A DNA stretch of 64,000 nucleotides from Clostridiales bacterium (GTDB taxonomy: Bacteria; Bacillota; Clostridia; Oscillospirales; Oscillospiraceae): NCBI GenBank assembly GCA_012838345.1, contig DUPK01000038.1, positions 1 to 64,000 on the forward strand, written 5' to 3'. Numbering within the stretch: the first letter of the stretch is position 1; each line of letters starts with the position of its first letter. The position numbers and the translations under genes were made by a program. A model generated the notes under the pieces. That model had not been told where the DNA came from, ran no database searches, and was given only the letters and a program-made list of their open reading frames with translations. Positions 26,506 through 35,199 of this stretch are shown one piece after another.

Positions 26506-27060
26506 TTATAGAGGCTTTCCCTCGGCGTTGAAAAGCGGCAGGGGGGCGAGAAACTTAATATCGCTGCGATTCATCGCGTCTCCCTCTGCAAGAACCGCCA
26601 TTTTCCCGGCTATTATTCCGCCTGACGTGTTCACCAGCGTTTCAAGAGCCCTGAGAGACTCGCCTGTGGATATGACATCGTCGACTATAAGTACGCGCTT
26701 GCCGCGCATGAGCTCGGCATCCGCCCTGTCAAGATAGAGCTTTTGGGTTCGCTCGGTGGTTATGGACTTGAGCTCGACTATGATGGGGTCCGTCATGTAG
26801 AGTTTGGGGCCTTTTCTTGCAATGAAATACTTGTTCTTCCCCGAGAGCCTCGCCATTTCGTAGACGAGCGGTATGCTTTTCGCTTCCGCGGTGATTATAT
26901 AGTCGTGTTCGGGTGCCATTTCAAGCAGTTTTTTAGCGCAGTGCTCGTTCAGCTCAACGTCTCCGAACATGATAAACGCGGCTATATATAGGTCGTCTGA
27001 TATTCTGCACAGCTTAAGCGACCGCTCCAAACCCGCAACGTTGATTAGATATGAATCCAT
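26506..27060 (-). CDS. Purine phosphoribosyltransferase-family protein (Apt/Xpt-like)
   Basis: This 184-residue type I phosphoribosyltransferase carries the PRPP-binding loop VLIVDDVISTGES (about residues 122-134) preceded by ARKGPKLYM, and the general adenine/xanthine phosphoribosyltransferase layout. It would attach a purine base to PRPP for salvage, or act as a regulator of that fold. The sequence deviates from classical Apt in its N-terminus (MDSYLINVAGL), so the base is uncertain. GGAGGCG supports the ATG. It is transcribed alone on the minus strand, with a tRNA gene divergent upstream. Confidence 0.82.
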   Translation of the reverse strand: MDSYLINVAGLERSLKLCRISDDLYIAAFIMFGDVELNEHCAKKLLEMAPEHDYIITAEAKSIPLVYEMARLSGKNKYFIARKGPKLYMTDPIIVELKSITTERTQKLYLDRADAELMRGKRVLIVDDVISTGESLRALETLVNTSGGIIAGKMAVLAEGDAMNRSDIKFLAPLPLFNAEGKPL

Positions 27061-27297
27061 ATTAAACGCCTCCGGTTTTATACTCTATGTCCATTATATA
27101 CCCTGGAATGAAAAAGTCAATTTTAACAGGTTCGGCGTTGACAAACACGGCGGAATATTGTATCTTATTAGAGCTGAAATGAGCAAGAGAAGCGCTCCGG
27201 AGCAGGAAAGTATGTCCGCCCGGAAACGTGATGAACATATGGGCTTAGACTTAAAGTCAGAACCGACTAAGGCCGCCCCTGTGTCATAATTAAATAC

Positions 27298-27386
27298 GGA
27301 AGCGTATCGAAGTGGTCATAACGGGCCTGACTCGAAATCAGGTAGCCCGCAAGGGCTCGTGGGTTCGAATCCCACCGCTTCCGCCA
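27298..27386 (+). tRNA. tRNA-Ser (anticodon CGA)
   Basis: This is an 89-nt class II tRNA with encoded CCA. The acceptor stem pairs GGAAGCG (27298-27304) with CGCTTCC, and the anticodon stem is CCTGA/TCAGG with loop CTCGAAA, giving anticodon CGA for UCG codons. A long variable arm (GCCCGCAAGGGC) and a T arm GTGGG-TTCGAAT-CCCAC complete the fold. The large variable arm confirms serine identity. Confidence 0.97.
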
Positions 27387-27394
27387 AAAGAAAA

Positions 27395-27428
27395 GTGTCC
27401 TGTAGTCAACTGATTACAGGACTTTTCT
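27395..27428 (+). terminator. tRNA-Ser terminator
   Basis: An 8-bp stem (27397-27404 with 27415-27422) begins 11 nt after the CCA end and is followed by TTTTCTTAT. Confidence 0.8.
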
Positions 27429-27542
27429 TATATTTCAACGCCTTTGCCGATTAGTCGGCGTTTAAAATGTAGACAGAAGGCGACTTTTTCGCGGACTATT
27501 TTAGCATTTTATAAAAAGTTTTGCTAACAAAATTGCCAACAG

Positions 27543-27572
27543 AAAAGCCCCCAATTTTGGGGCTTTTTCTTT
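27543..27572. terminator. Bidirectional terminator between tRNA-Ser and the DUF2812 gene
   Basis: A 9-bp stem (27543-27551 with 27559-27567) is flanked by T-runs usable on both strands. It lies 31 bp beyond the minus-strand DUF2812 stop codon. Confidence 0.75.
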
Positions 27573-27597
27573 TGTTCATAATAACGGTTTTTATCGG

Positions 27598-28227
27598 TTA
27601 CTCAAAAACCCTGCTTTCTTTTCTCAGCCTGCTGACCAGAGTAGTATATTTTGCTGCCGGGACGGCAAACAGCACTCCAAGGATTAATACAACAGCTCTG
27701 ATCCCCCATATGGTATCAGCGGAGGCTGACGAAGCATTTGGGATAAACGTCACAGCGGTCAGGCCAAACATCAGAAGAACTGCCCAGGCATAGGCACGCC
27801 TTACGGACCTATAAATTCTTAATTTGTCGCATATGTCCGTATGTAAATCAAAGGGCTTTCCGTCTCTCGTTTTCTCAAGAATCAAAAGCTCTCTGTTAAA
27901 GCCGCCGGGCGAGGCGGCAATCTGCCCCATACCCTTTGCGTATGGCCGCCACCTCAGCTTTCCATAAGAGAAGTTCAGATTAATGTTTTTCGTAAAACTG
28001 CGATAGCCCAGGCTTTCAAGAAAATCGCGGTACTCCCTTGCCTTGGAATAGGACTTATCCCCGACAAACTCTATTGCATATTCATATTTGTTTGGCATAC
28101 ACTCTTCGAAAGTGTAGCTCAGCTTACCGCATTTTTTCAGCCGGTAACCGCGCGCAGCCATGCTGTTGAGCCATTTTTCCTGCCCGTCCAGGAAATCAAA
28201 AAAGTATCGAAACACCGTTCTGCTCAC
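27598..28227 (-). CDS. DUF2812 membrane protein paired with PadR regulator
   Basis: This 209-residue protein has an N-terminal soluble DUF2812 region (FRYFFDFLDGQEKWLNSMAARG is its signature; core FFDFLDGQEKWL) and two C-terminal hydrophobic segments (about residues 143-160 and 172-192). The family almost always lies next to a PadR repressor and its function is unknown, probably envelope related. Its start overlaps the end of the PadR gene by 4 bp, so the two are co-transcribed and coupled. It ends at a bidirectional terminator. The length is normal for the family. Confidence 0.85.
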   Translation of the reverse strand: MSRTVFRYFFDFLDGQEKWLNSMAARGYRLKKCGKLSYTFEECMPNKYEYAIEFVGDKSYSKAREYRDFLESLGYRSFTKNINLNFSYGKLRWRPYAKGMGQIAASPGGFNRELLILEKTRDGKPFDLHTDICDKLRIYRSVRRAYAWAVLLMFGLTAVTFIPNASSASADTIWGIRAVVLILGVLFAVPAAKYTTLVSRLRKESRVFE

Positions 28228-28565
28228 TTGCTTTTCTCTCCTCCGATAATCGTGGAAGCCAGCCTCAAAACTTCCGCCATACGGTTAATTTCCTTCCTTG
28301 CCATCTGTTTGCCAATATCGGTAATGAGGTATTCCTTTTTTCTGCTTTCCGTTTCCTCGCCAAAGGGGGCAATCCATTTTTTCATAAGCAAGGTATTTAT
28401 TGCCCCATATAGGGTCCCCGCACCTAGAACAACCCGCCCGTTTGTAGCCTCTTCAATAAACTGCATGATGCCGTAGCCGTGATTAGGTTTATACAAAGCC
28501 AGCAGTATAAGAAAGGTTGTCTCGGTCAGCGCACCGCCTTTTATATTATCCCTGATATTAACCAC
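28224..28565 (-). CDS. PadR-family transcriptional regulator
   Basis: This 113-residue winged-helix repressor shows the PadR signature: ILLALYKPNHGYGIMQFIE near residue 21, GAGTLYGAINTLLMKKWI near 48 and KKEYLITDIGKQM near 76. A C-terminal helix would give the dimer. GTG at 28565 is the best start, since the family usually begins a few residues before the DNIKGG motif seen here; the ribosome binding site is weak. PadR proteins of this subgroup generally repress their own operon and respond to cell-envelope-active or hydrophobic molecules. A promoter with an inverted repeat upstream fits autoregulation. Confidence 0.9.
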   Translation of the reverse strand: MVNIRDNIKGGALTETTFLILLALYKPNHGYGIMQFIEEATNGRVVLGAGTLYGAINTLLMKKWIAPFGEETESRKKEYLITDIGKQMARKEINRMAEVLRLASTIIGGEKSK

Positions 28566-28575
28566 CCCGTATAGT

Positions 28576-28621
28576 ACGTTTACCGTAATAATACTATAAC
28601 ACTAAACGTAATATTAGTCAA
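28576..28621 (-). promoter_or_regulatory. Promoter with inverted-repeat operator for the PadR/DUF2812 operon
   Basis: On the minus strand, TTGACT (28621-28616), 17 bp, then TATAGT (28598-28593). A perfect inverted repeat ACGTTTA (28576-28582) and TAAACGT (28603-28609) brackets the -10 element, a good position for repression by PadR. Confidence 0.7.
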
Positions 28622-28809
28622 CGTATAATTATCCGTCATTTTGTCGAAGCAAGAACCACCGGATTGCGACGGGCGAATTGCAGGCTATGAACGTATATCG
28701 GAGTGTGGAGCGGCTATAAGAGAGGAGGTAGTTTTTGTCGATTATTGCGCATTATCCTGACAGATATGGGAATTACTATATCAATAAACGACTATGGGGA
28801 TAAGGCCGT

Positions 28810-30390
28810 ATGAGTAGATTCTTCAAGAGAAAACAGGATGAAGCAAAGGAAAAGAAGGAAGCGAATAAGGAAAATCAAAGCACAGCCGGGAGTACGCAGG
28901 AGGATAGCGGGGCTGCGGGGAATAGGGGTTTATTTGATTCCCTTGACAGTAACATCGAAACCGTCCGAAGCCTTTTCAGGGATGTTGATATTCTGCGCAT
29001 AAAGTATATCAGCAGCGAAAACGACAAGACACTTGTGTACGGCATAGTCTACCTCGACGGAATGGTAGACCCCATGATTATGAACGAAAGCCTTATTAGG
29101 GCACTGATAAAATCGCCGATTTCGCTTAATGATGAGGACCCGATATACACCCTGATGACGCAGGTTCTACAGATTAACGAAATGAAGGATACAGGCGATA
29201 TTGACGAAATCACCGAGGCGATTGCCTACGGCGATACCGTTTTGTTTATAAACGGCATAAACCGGGCCGTAATACTCAACACACGAGGTTTTCAGGCACG
29301 CTCGATTAGCGAACCGGAAAACGAAAAAAACATAACCGGCCCGCGCGAGGGATTTACGGAATCGCTGACCATAAACCTTACGATGGTCCGGCGAAAGGTA
29401 CTCTCGCCGGATTTAAAAATGAAGACCTATACACTGGGCAAGCGCACGAAGACCAAGGCGTGCATCTGCTATATGGAGAGCCTGATTGACAAGCAAATCT
29501 TGGCGGAGCTTTACAGGCGGCTTTCCATGATAGATATAGACGCGGTCCTGGACACAAACTATATTACAGAGCTGATAGGCGACGCCCCGTGGTCGCCCTT
29601 CCGCGCAATCGGCTACACCGAAAGACCGGACGTAGTCGTGGGCAAGCTTATGGAAGGGCGTATAGCCGTTTTCCTGGACGGCACGCCGGAGGTTTTGACC
29701 TTACCCTATCTCTTTATAGAGAATTTTCAGAGCAGCGAAGACTATTATTTGAGCTTTTTTTACACCTCTTTTTCAAGAATGCTGCGAGTAATAGGTTTTT
29801 TTCTTACCGTTACGGTTCCCGGCGTTTATATTGCGATTATCGCTTATCATCCCGAGATGATGCCCCTGCAGCTGTTTATCAGCATTGCCGCCGAGCGCCA
29901 GAGCGTACCCTTGCCAGCCGCGCTTGAAGCGTTTGTCATGGTGTTTGTGTTTGACATTCTGCGGGAAACCGGAGTCAGAATGCCCTCCAACATAGGCCAG
30001 ACGCTCAGCATCGTGGGCGCTCTGGTAATAGGGCAGGCGAGCGTCGAGGCAAAACTAATTGCGGCCCCGATGATAATTATTGTCGGACTTACAGGAATTA
30101 CAAGCCTGCTGGTCCCGAAATTAAATGCCCCCGTCATTTATATAAGGTTTGTGCTGCTCGTGATGGCGACCTTCTTCGGCTTTTTCGGTATAATTATCGG
30201 TATTTCCTGTGTTCTTATTCATACCATCAACCTGAGCTCCTTCGGAGTTTCTCAGCTTGGTTTTTCAGGAAAGTTTAAGTTCCAGTCTGCAAAGGACACA
30301 GTCATAAGAGCTCCGTGGTGGGAAATGATTCTTCGTCCCATATTTGCAAAGGATAAGGTCAGGGAAGAAAAAGGCGGACCAAGAAAATGA
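28810..30390 (+). CDS. gerA: Spore germination receptor A subunit
   Basis: This 526-residue inner-membrane protein of the GerA/GerKA family forms, with the B and C subunits, a nutrient-sensing receptor in the spore. A charged soluble N-terminal region (about 1-310, with low complexity in the first 40 residues) precedes at least four or five C-terminal membrane segments (about 320-480). Family signatures include SLIDKQILAELYRRL and DAPWSPFRAIGYTERPDVVVGKLMEGRIAVFLDGTPEV, cited here by their cores SPFRAIGYTERPD and EGRIAVFLDGTP. It is first in the operon; the next gene overlaps its stop. Which germinant it senses cannot be told. A forespore sigma-G promoter was looked for but none was convincing. 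Confidence 0.95.
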   Translation: MSRFFKRKQDEAKEKKEANKENQSTAGSTQEDSGAAGNRGLFDSLDSNIETVRSLFRDVDILRIKYISSENDKTLVYGIVYLDGMVDPMIMNESLIRALIKSPISLNDEDPIYTLMTQVLQINEMKDTGDIDEITEAIAYGDTVLFINGINRAVILNTRGFQARSISEPENEKNITGPREGFTESLTINLTMVRRKVLSPDLKMKTYTLGKRTKTKACICYMESLIDKQILAELYRRLSMIDIDAVLDTNYITELIGDAPWSPFRAIGYTERPDVVVGKLMEGRIAVFLDGTPEVLTLPYLFIENFQSSEDYYLSFFYTSFSRMLRVIGFFLTVTVPGVYIAIIAYHPEMMPLQLFISIAAERQSVPLPAALEAFVMVFVFDILRETGVRMPSNIGQTLSIVGALVIGQASVEAKLIAAPMIIIVGLTGITSLLVPKLNAPVIYIRFVLLVMATFFGFFGIIIGISCVLIHTINLSSFGVSQLGFSGKFKFQSAKDTVIRAPWWEMILRPIFAKDKVREEKGGPRK

Positions 30391-31520
30391 CTAAGAAAAT
30401 TGCATCCTCTTTGCTAATTCTCCTGTTGCTTATTCCTCTAAGCGGGTGCTGGGACTATCGCGGTCTTGATGAACTTACCATAGTCACGGGCGTGGCTATA
30501 GACAAAAAACCCGAGGAGGATATATATCAGCTGACTTATGAAATCGTGGACCTGATTGAACCTATAAAGGAGAAGGGACCGAATAGAAAGCTAATCGAAT
30601 CGGAGGGGAAAACCATTTTTGAGGCGGTCAGGAACGCCAAGAGAAGGGTAAGCAACAAACTATACTTCGGGCATTCGGAGTTAATCATAATCTGTGAAGA
30701 AATAGCACGCAATGAAGACTTAAACGTGGTTCTCGACTTTTTTATCAGGGACTCCGAGTGCCGCGAGACTATTAACGTAGTAGTTTCCCAGGAAAAAACT
30801 GCCCGCGACATTATCGCTTCCGAGGGCATCGGACATACTGTTATATCCAATGAAATACTTGAAATCCTGGAGGATGACAAAAAAATAACATCCTCAATTT
30901 TGTCCGTTGAACTGTATAGGTTATTTAATATTATGGGAGCGGAGGGGAAAGAGCTTGCATTGCCGGCTTTCCATATTGTGCAAAATGACGGCAAACCTAC
31001 CGCTGAGACAAACGGTACGGCTGTGTTCAAGGATAATAAGCTGGTTGGTTTTCTCTCGCCGGAGGAATCCAAGTATTTTTTATTTATCGTAAACGAAATA
31101 GAAGGAGGCATTTTTACCGTTGCCTCATCGGGGCAGCGTCCGGATATTTCGTTTGAGATATACAATAACGACACTAACCTGTCCTTTGAATACAAAGATG
31201 AAAAGCTGAAGATAAAGATAAAAACGACGACCGTAGTGTTTCTGGGTGAGTTTATGAGGCAATTTGCTCCATTGGACGAAAAGGAATTAAACGCTCTGGA
31301 GGAAACCGCCGAGAAGGAGCTTGAAGATAAGATTCGCAATGTAGTGAAAAAGCTTCAAACCGAATTCGGCTCGGATATATTCGGTTTCGGAAACATGATT
31401 TACAAAAAGGATTTCAGATTGTGGAGGCAGCTTAAGGATAACTGGGACGAGCATTTCAAATCGCTGGATCTAGAGGTGGAAGCGGATATTAGGATTATGA
31501 ACACTGCCACGATTAAATGA
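30387..31520 (+). CDS. gerC: Spore germination receptor C subunit (lipoprotein)
   Basis: This 377-residue GerC-family protein has a lipoprotein signal peptide with lipobox LSGC (C21), so it should be anchored to the outer face of the spore inner membrane. Characteristic features are GCWDYRGLDELTIVTG just after the lipobox, FGHSELIIICEEIA near residue 95, and a C-terminal domain ending with a DFRLWRQLKDNWDE motif. The start overlaps the gerA stop by 4 bp. It belongs to the same receptor complex as the flanking A and B subunits. Confidence 0.94.
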   Translation: MTKKIASSLLILLLLIPLSGCWDYRGLDELTIVTGVAIDKKPEEDIYQLTYEIVDLIEPIKEKGPNRKLIESEGKTIFEAVRNAKRRVSNKLYFGHSELIIICEEIARNEDLNVVLDFFIRDSECRETINVVVSQEKTARDIIASEGIGHTVISNEILEILEDDKKITSSILSVELYRLFNIMGAEGKELALPAFHIVQNDGKPTAETNGTAVFKDNKLVGFLSPEESKYFLFIVNEIEGGIFTVASSGQRPDISFEIYNNDTNLSFEYKDEKLKIKIKTTTVVFLGEFMRQFAPLDEKELNALEETAEKELEDKIRNVVKKLQTEFGSDIFGFGNMIYKKDFRLWRQLKDNWDEHFKSLDLEVEADIRIMNTATIK

Positions 31521-31540
31521 TTAAGAAAGCGTGAATTTGA

Positions 31541-31762
31541 ATGCTTACAGCCATTGTCGTATTCTTTTTAATTATCATAATACTTTTTGATTACCTGCCA
31601 TTAAGGAAAAAGCTCTCCGTAAAGGAGACCGTTGTCTACTGGGCCTTTCTGTCAGTTGGTTTTTTTGTGCTTTTTTTGTATAGTCTTGTTATTAAACTTC
31701 CAAGTCCTACCGAACCGATTAAATATGTTGTCGAAAAATTTATATTAAAGTCAGGCGAATAA
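31541..31762 (+). CDS. Small two-segment membrane protein inside the ger operon
   Basis: This 73-residue protein has two hydrophobic segments (about residues 2-18 and 32-50) joined by a short basic loop. It lies between gerC and gerB with short gaps and the same orientation. Small membrane proteins (D subunits) are known in some germination receptor operons and tune germination, so a D-like role is plausible. No sequence motif confirms this, and the ribosome binding site is weak (AAGAAAG). Confidence 0.7.
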   Translation: MLTAIVVFFLIIIILFDYLPLRKKLSVKETVVYWAFLSVGFFVLFLYSLVIKLPSPTEPIKYVVEKFILKSGE

Positions 31763-31785
31763 TTACGACAGGAAGGAAACAAACC

Positions 31786-32898
31786 ATGCTCAAAATGCCC
31801 AAAGAAGCAATTTCGCCCAGTCAGGCATTCTGCTTACTGGTATTATTTTTGTTTGGCAGCAGCGCCCTGTTCAACATAAACGACGAGGTCGGGCAGGATT
31901 CCTGGATTTCCCTTTTGCTTGGCCTTGTCTTTGCCCTGCCCATCATATTGCTTTACTCAAGACTGATAAAGCTCTTCCCGGGCAAAGACCTATTTGAAAT
32001 CATGAAAATCCTGTTTGGGAAAATTGCGGGAAGAGCACTGATTGCCCTAATGAGCTGGTACGCGCTGCACCTGTCTGCCCTTGTTTTACGAAACTTCTCG
32101 GAGTTTATTAAAATCACCGTTATGTTTGAAACGCCTCAGCTTGCGATTATGATAGTCATGCTTTTAGCCATAGTCTATATGGCCAAAAGCGGGATAGAGA
32201 CAATGGGCAGATGGTCGTTAATTATAATGCCTATTGTTAGTTCAGTCATTCTGCTTACGGTCGTGTTGAGCATTAATAAATTAGATATTAATAACATCCG
32301 GCCTTTTATGGAGCATAGCTTTGGCGCGATTGCTTCCAACGCTTTCAGATTCTTTAGTTTTCCCTTTGCCGAGACGGTAATCTTACTATGCATAGCGGGC
32401 AGTTTTAAAAGAAAGGAAAGCCCCTATAAGCTGTATATGTATTCCTCATTTTGCGGCGCTGCGGTTTTGCTGATTGTGATACTGCGCAATATTCTGCTGC
32501 TCAACACCTCAATGGGCATGGCGGATTTTTTCCCGTCTTTCACGGCGGTTAGTGTCGTGGAGGCCGGTGGATTCCTGGCGCGCGTAGAAGGCTCTATAGC
32601 CACAAATTTGATATTGGCGGGAATCGTAAAAATAACAGCCTGCCTTGTGGCGGCGGCTAAGGGAACGGCAAGTCTTTTTGGTATACAGAACTACAAAAGC
32701 ATGATTTTCCCAATCGCGGTGCTCTCTATTGCGCTGAGCCTTATGATCTTTCGGAATACCATACAAATGGTGGATTTTCTTGACATATATCCCTTCTACG
32801 CCATACCGTTTCAGATAATAATACCGCTGCTTATCTGGTTGGTAGGAGAAATAAAGGTTCACAGAATGAGAGCGAAAGACTCAAAAGAGATACCTTGA
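31786..32898 (+). CDS. gerB: Spore germination receptor B subunit (APC-type permease)
   Basis: This 370-residue integral membrane protein has about ten hydrophobic segments across its length and the GerB/endospore germination permease layout, starting EAISPSQAFCLLVLF with DEVGQDSWIS at residue 35. It is related to amino-acid permeases of the APC superfamily and is thought to bind the germinant. GGAAGGA supports the ATG. It completes the A-C-(D-like)-B order of this operon and is followed by a hairpin. Confidence 0.93.
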   Translation: MLKMPKEAISPSQAFCLLVLFLFGSSALFNINDEVGQDSWISLLLGLVFALPIILLYSRLIKLFPGKDLFEIMKILFGKIAGRALIALMSWYALHLSALVLRNFSEFIKITVMFETPQLAIMIVMLLAIVYMAKSGIETMGRWSLIIMPIVSSVILLTVVLSINKLDINNIRPFMEHSFGAIASNAFRFFSFPFAETVILLCIAGSFKRKESPYKLYMYSSFCGAAVLLIVILRNILLLNTSMGMADFFPSFTAVSVVEAGGFLARVEGSIATNLILAGIVKITACLVAAAKGTASLFGIQNYKSMIFPIAVLSIALSLMIFRNTIQMVDFLDIYPFYAIPFQIIIPLLIWLVGEIKVHRMRAKDSKEIP

Positions 32899-32924
32899 TG
32901 ACCGGCGAAGATATGGCGTGTTAG

Positions 32925-32968
32925 AGCCCCCGTTCCGAAGCCAGGAGCTTTTGAACGGGGGCTTAATA
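32925..32968 (+). terminator. ger operon terminator
   Basis: An 11-bp stem (32925-32935 with 32953-32963) and a 17-nt loop follow the gerB stop; the tail is TTAATAATTT, so termination may be moderate. Confidence 0.7.
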
Positions 32969-33027
32969 ATTTAAATGTTTATCTGCTTTAGGAGGACTGA
33001 AATTCCATCGCCTTTTCCAAAAAGATA

Positions 33028-33846
33028 CTACTTCTTTCTTACCGGGAAACAGACTTCGGTCACAAATTCATCGGGATTTCGCGTTTGGGCGGGGCTTACA
33101 TGGTAAATACAGAACATGGGGCCGCTAAACTCATAGCCGTTGTCGTTTATCCAGTTGGCAATGGCCTCGTTAACGGCGGTGACCTGCTCATAGCCTCCTT
33201 TGTAGGTGACGGAAGCAATCACTGTGGGGGAAACAGTCTTGAACACAACATTCTCGGTGTTCTTGTAGTTTCCCTTTACGGACATCTGAATTTCAACATC
33301 CACATCGCTTTCTTTATGTCCCTCGTCATGGAAAATTGCAAGGCCTAAGCAGCTGTCCGCCGGCTGCAGATTCATACTCGCTGTCTCCGACATGAGGATA
33401 CCCCATAGAGTTGACTCCTGGTCATACGCGGGTATGACCTTTCTCACGCTGGCGACATACCTTTCTGGCAGGGTCTTTAACGTTACATTGTACTTCATAG
33501 AGTTACCGTCCTTTCTCAGCCGCTTGATTGCTGTCTCAAGGAGCAGCAGACGGTGAGCCACGTCCTCAGCCTCAGCCTGCAGCTCAGCCCGCTTCACGTT
33601 CAAAAATTCCGCCAGCTTATTTGGGTCGTCATAGCTTCTAATAATCTCTCCGATTGTGGATAGCCCGAAGCCCATAGCTCTTAGGGCCGTAATCTGCCCT
33701 GCGACCGGTAGTTGGTCCTCGCCGTAATAGCGGTAGTTTGTAAACGGGTCGATGGTCTTTGGCGTAAGCAGGCCGATTTCATCGTAATGCCTCAGCATCC
33801 GTATGCTGATCCTCGACAGTTTTGAAAAATCTCCGATTTTAAGCAT
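33028..33846 (-). CDS. MerR-family regulator with GyrI-like effector domain
   Basis: This 272-residue activator has a MerR winged helix (about residues 2-70: IGDFSKLSRISIRMLRHYDEIGLL, core RISIRMLRHYDEIGL), a coiled-coil linker (about 80-115) and a C-terminal GyrI/AraC-effector-binding domain (about 120-270; TVIASVTYKGGYEQV). BmrR and its relatives of this design respond to hydrophobic cations or drugs. GAGG with good spacing precedes the ATG at 33846. The promoter upstream has the stretched 19-bp spacer typical of MerR targets, so autoactivation is likely. No transporter gene is adjacent. Confidence 0.9.
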   Translation of the reverse strand: MLKIGDFSKLSRISIRMLRHYDEIGLLTPKTIDPFTNYRYYGEDQLPVAGQITALRAMGFGLSTIGEIIRSYDDPNKLAEFLNVKRAELQAEAEDVAHRLLLLETAIKRLRKDGNSMKYNVTLKTLPERYVASVRKVIPAYDQESTLWGILMSETASMNLQPADSCLGLAIFHDEGHKESDVDVEIQMSVKGNYKNTENVVFKTVSPTVIASVTYKGGYEQVTAVNEAIANWINDNGYEFSGPMFCIYHVSPAQTRNPDEFVTEVCFPVRKK

Positions 33847-33887
33847 GTTTCTTACCTCACACCGGCGTGATTTTTGAGCTCGACTTC

Positions 33888-33918
33888 AGTGTAAAGTATA
33901 ACACGGTGTCAGAGTCAA
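33888..33918 (-). promoter_or_regulatory. MerR-type promoter with 19-bp spacer
   Basis: On the minus strand, TTGACT (33918-33913), a 19-bp spacer and TACACT (33893-33888). The spacer contains the dyad ACACCGTGT. Over-long spacers with internal dyads are what MerR activators untwist. Confidence 0.75.
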
Positions 33919-34121
33919 GACAAAATTTGTATTTTTGAGCAATAATTTTACTGTGCCTTACTCCGGGCGGTTATTACAAGAGCGTATGCCCCTCGCTTTA
34001 TCGGGAAGAGCCTATTTTGCTGAATCTTGCCCGCAACTGATATTGGTGCACGAAATACGTTTACAAACCTGCACCGGCGTGGTAAAATATCCTGATATTA
34101 AGAGGGAGAAATATAAGAGAT

Positions 34122-35198
34122 ATGCTTGAAAAACTAAAGCTTATTGAGGAAAAATACATCCAGCTTGAAAACCGCATGGCAAGCCCGGAAGTCTACAACG
34201 ACCCGCAGGCGATTGCGAAGCTCGCCCGTGAGCAAAAGGAGCTGGCTCCAATCGTCGAGGCTTACAGGCAATACGAGAAGCACCGCCGCGACGCGGAGGA
34301 GGCGCGCGAGCTCTTGGAGGGCAGAATAGACGACCCAGAATTCCGTGATATGGTGCAGGAGGAGTATGAGAGCGCGCGCGATTTAATGGCCGAGATGGAG
34401 AATAAGCTTAAGATTCTTCTGCTGCCCAAGGACCCGAACGATTCCAGGAACGTAATTATCGAAATCCGCGGCGGAGCGGGAGGGGACGAGGCGGCATTGT
34501 TCGCCCACAGCCTTTTCCGCATGTACACCATGTACGCCGAGTCAAAAAACTGGAAGTCCGAGGTGGCGTATATTAACGAAACCGAGCTTGGCGGCATCAA
34601 GGAAGTCAGCTTCGTCATCGAGGGCGAGGGCGCTTACTCGCGCATGAAGTTTGAAAGCGGAGTACACCGCGTGCAGCGCGTGCCCGACACCGAGGCTTCG
34701 GGGCGCATACACACCTCTACGGTAACGGTGGCGGTCCTGCCCGAGGTGGAGGAAGTGGACTTCGTGATTAACCCCGCCGACCTCCAGATAGACACCTTCC
34801 GCTCATCCGGGGCGGGCGGACAGCACGTCAACAAGACAGAATCCGCGATTCGGATAACGCATATTCCCACCGGCACGGTGGTCGAGTGCCAGGAGGAGCG
34901 AAGCCAGCATAAAAACCGCGAGCGCGCGATGAAAATTCTTATCTCGCGCCTGTATGAGGCCGAGCGGCAAAAGCAGGACGCGGCGATTGCGGCGGAGCGC
35001 AGAAGTCAGGTCGGCTCCGGCGACAGAAGCGAGCGCATTAGGACATACAACTTCCCGCAGGGGCGTGTTACTGATCACCGTATTGGGCTTACGCTTTACA
35101 AGTTGGAGCAGATACTCAACGGTGACCTTGACGAGCTGATTGAGGCGCTTATAACCGCGGACCAGGCTGAGAAACTCAGATTGAGCGAGGAAAACTGA
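34122..35198 (+). CDS. prfA: Peptide chain release factor 1
   Basis: This 358-residue factor releases finished proteins at UAA and UAG codons. The GGQ motif (residues 232-234, in [10 protein letters not shown]) acts in the peptidyl-transferase centre, and the codon-reading PxT tripeptide appears as PDT in [15 protein letters not shown]. Length and order of domains are normal. It starts at ATG 34122 behind AGGGAGAAAT. The next gene begins one base after its stop, as in many Clostridia where prfA heads an operon with tsaC/sua5. Confidence 0.96.
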   Translation: MLEKLKLIEEKYIQLENRMASPEVYNDPQAIAKLAREQKELAPIVEAYRQYEKHRRDAEEARELLEGRIDDPEFRDMVQEEYESARDLMAEMENKLKILLLPKDPNDSRNVIIEIRGGAGGDEAALFAHSLFRMYTMYAESKNWKSEVAYINETELGGIKEVSFVIEGEGAYSRMKFESGVHRVQRVPDTEASGRIHTSTVTVAVLPEVEEVDFVINPADLQIDTFRSSGAGGQHVNKTESAIRITHIPTGTVVECQEERSQHKNRERAMKILISRLYEAERQKQDAAIAAERRSQVGSGDRSERIRTYNFPQGRVTDHRIGLTLYKLEQILNGDLDELIEALITADQAEKLRLSEEN

Positions 35199-35199
35199 G

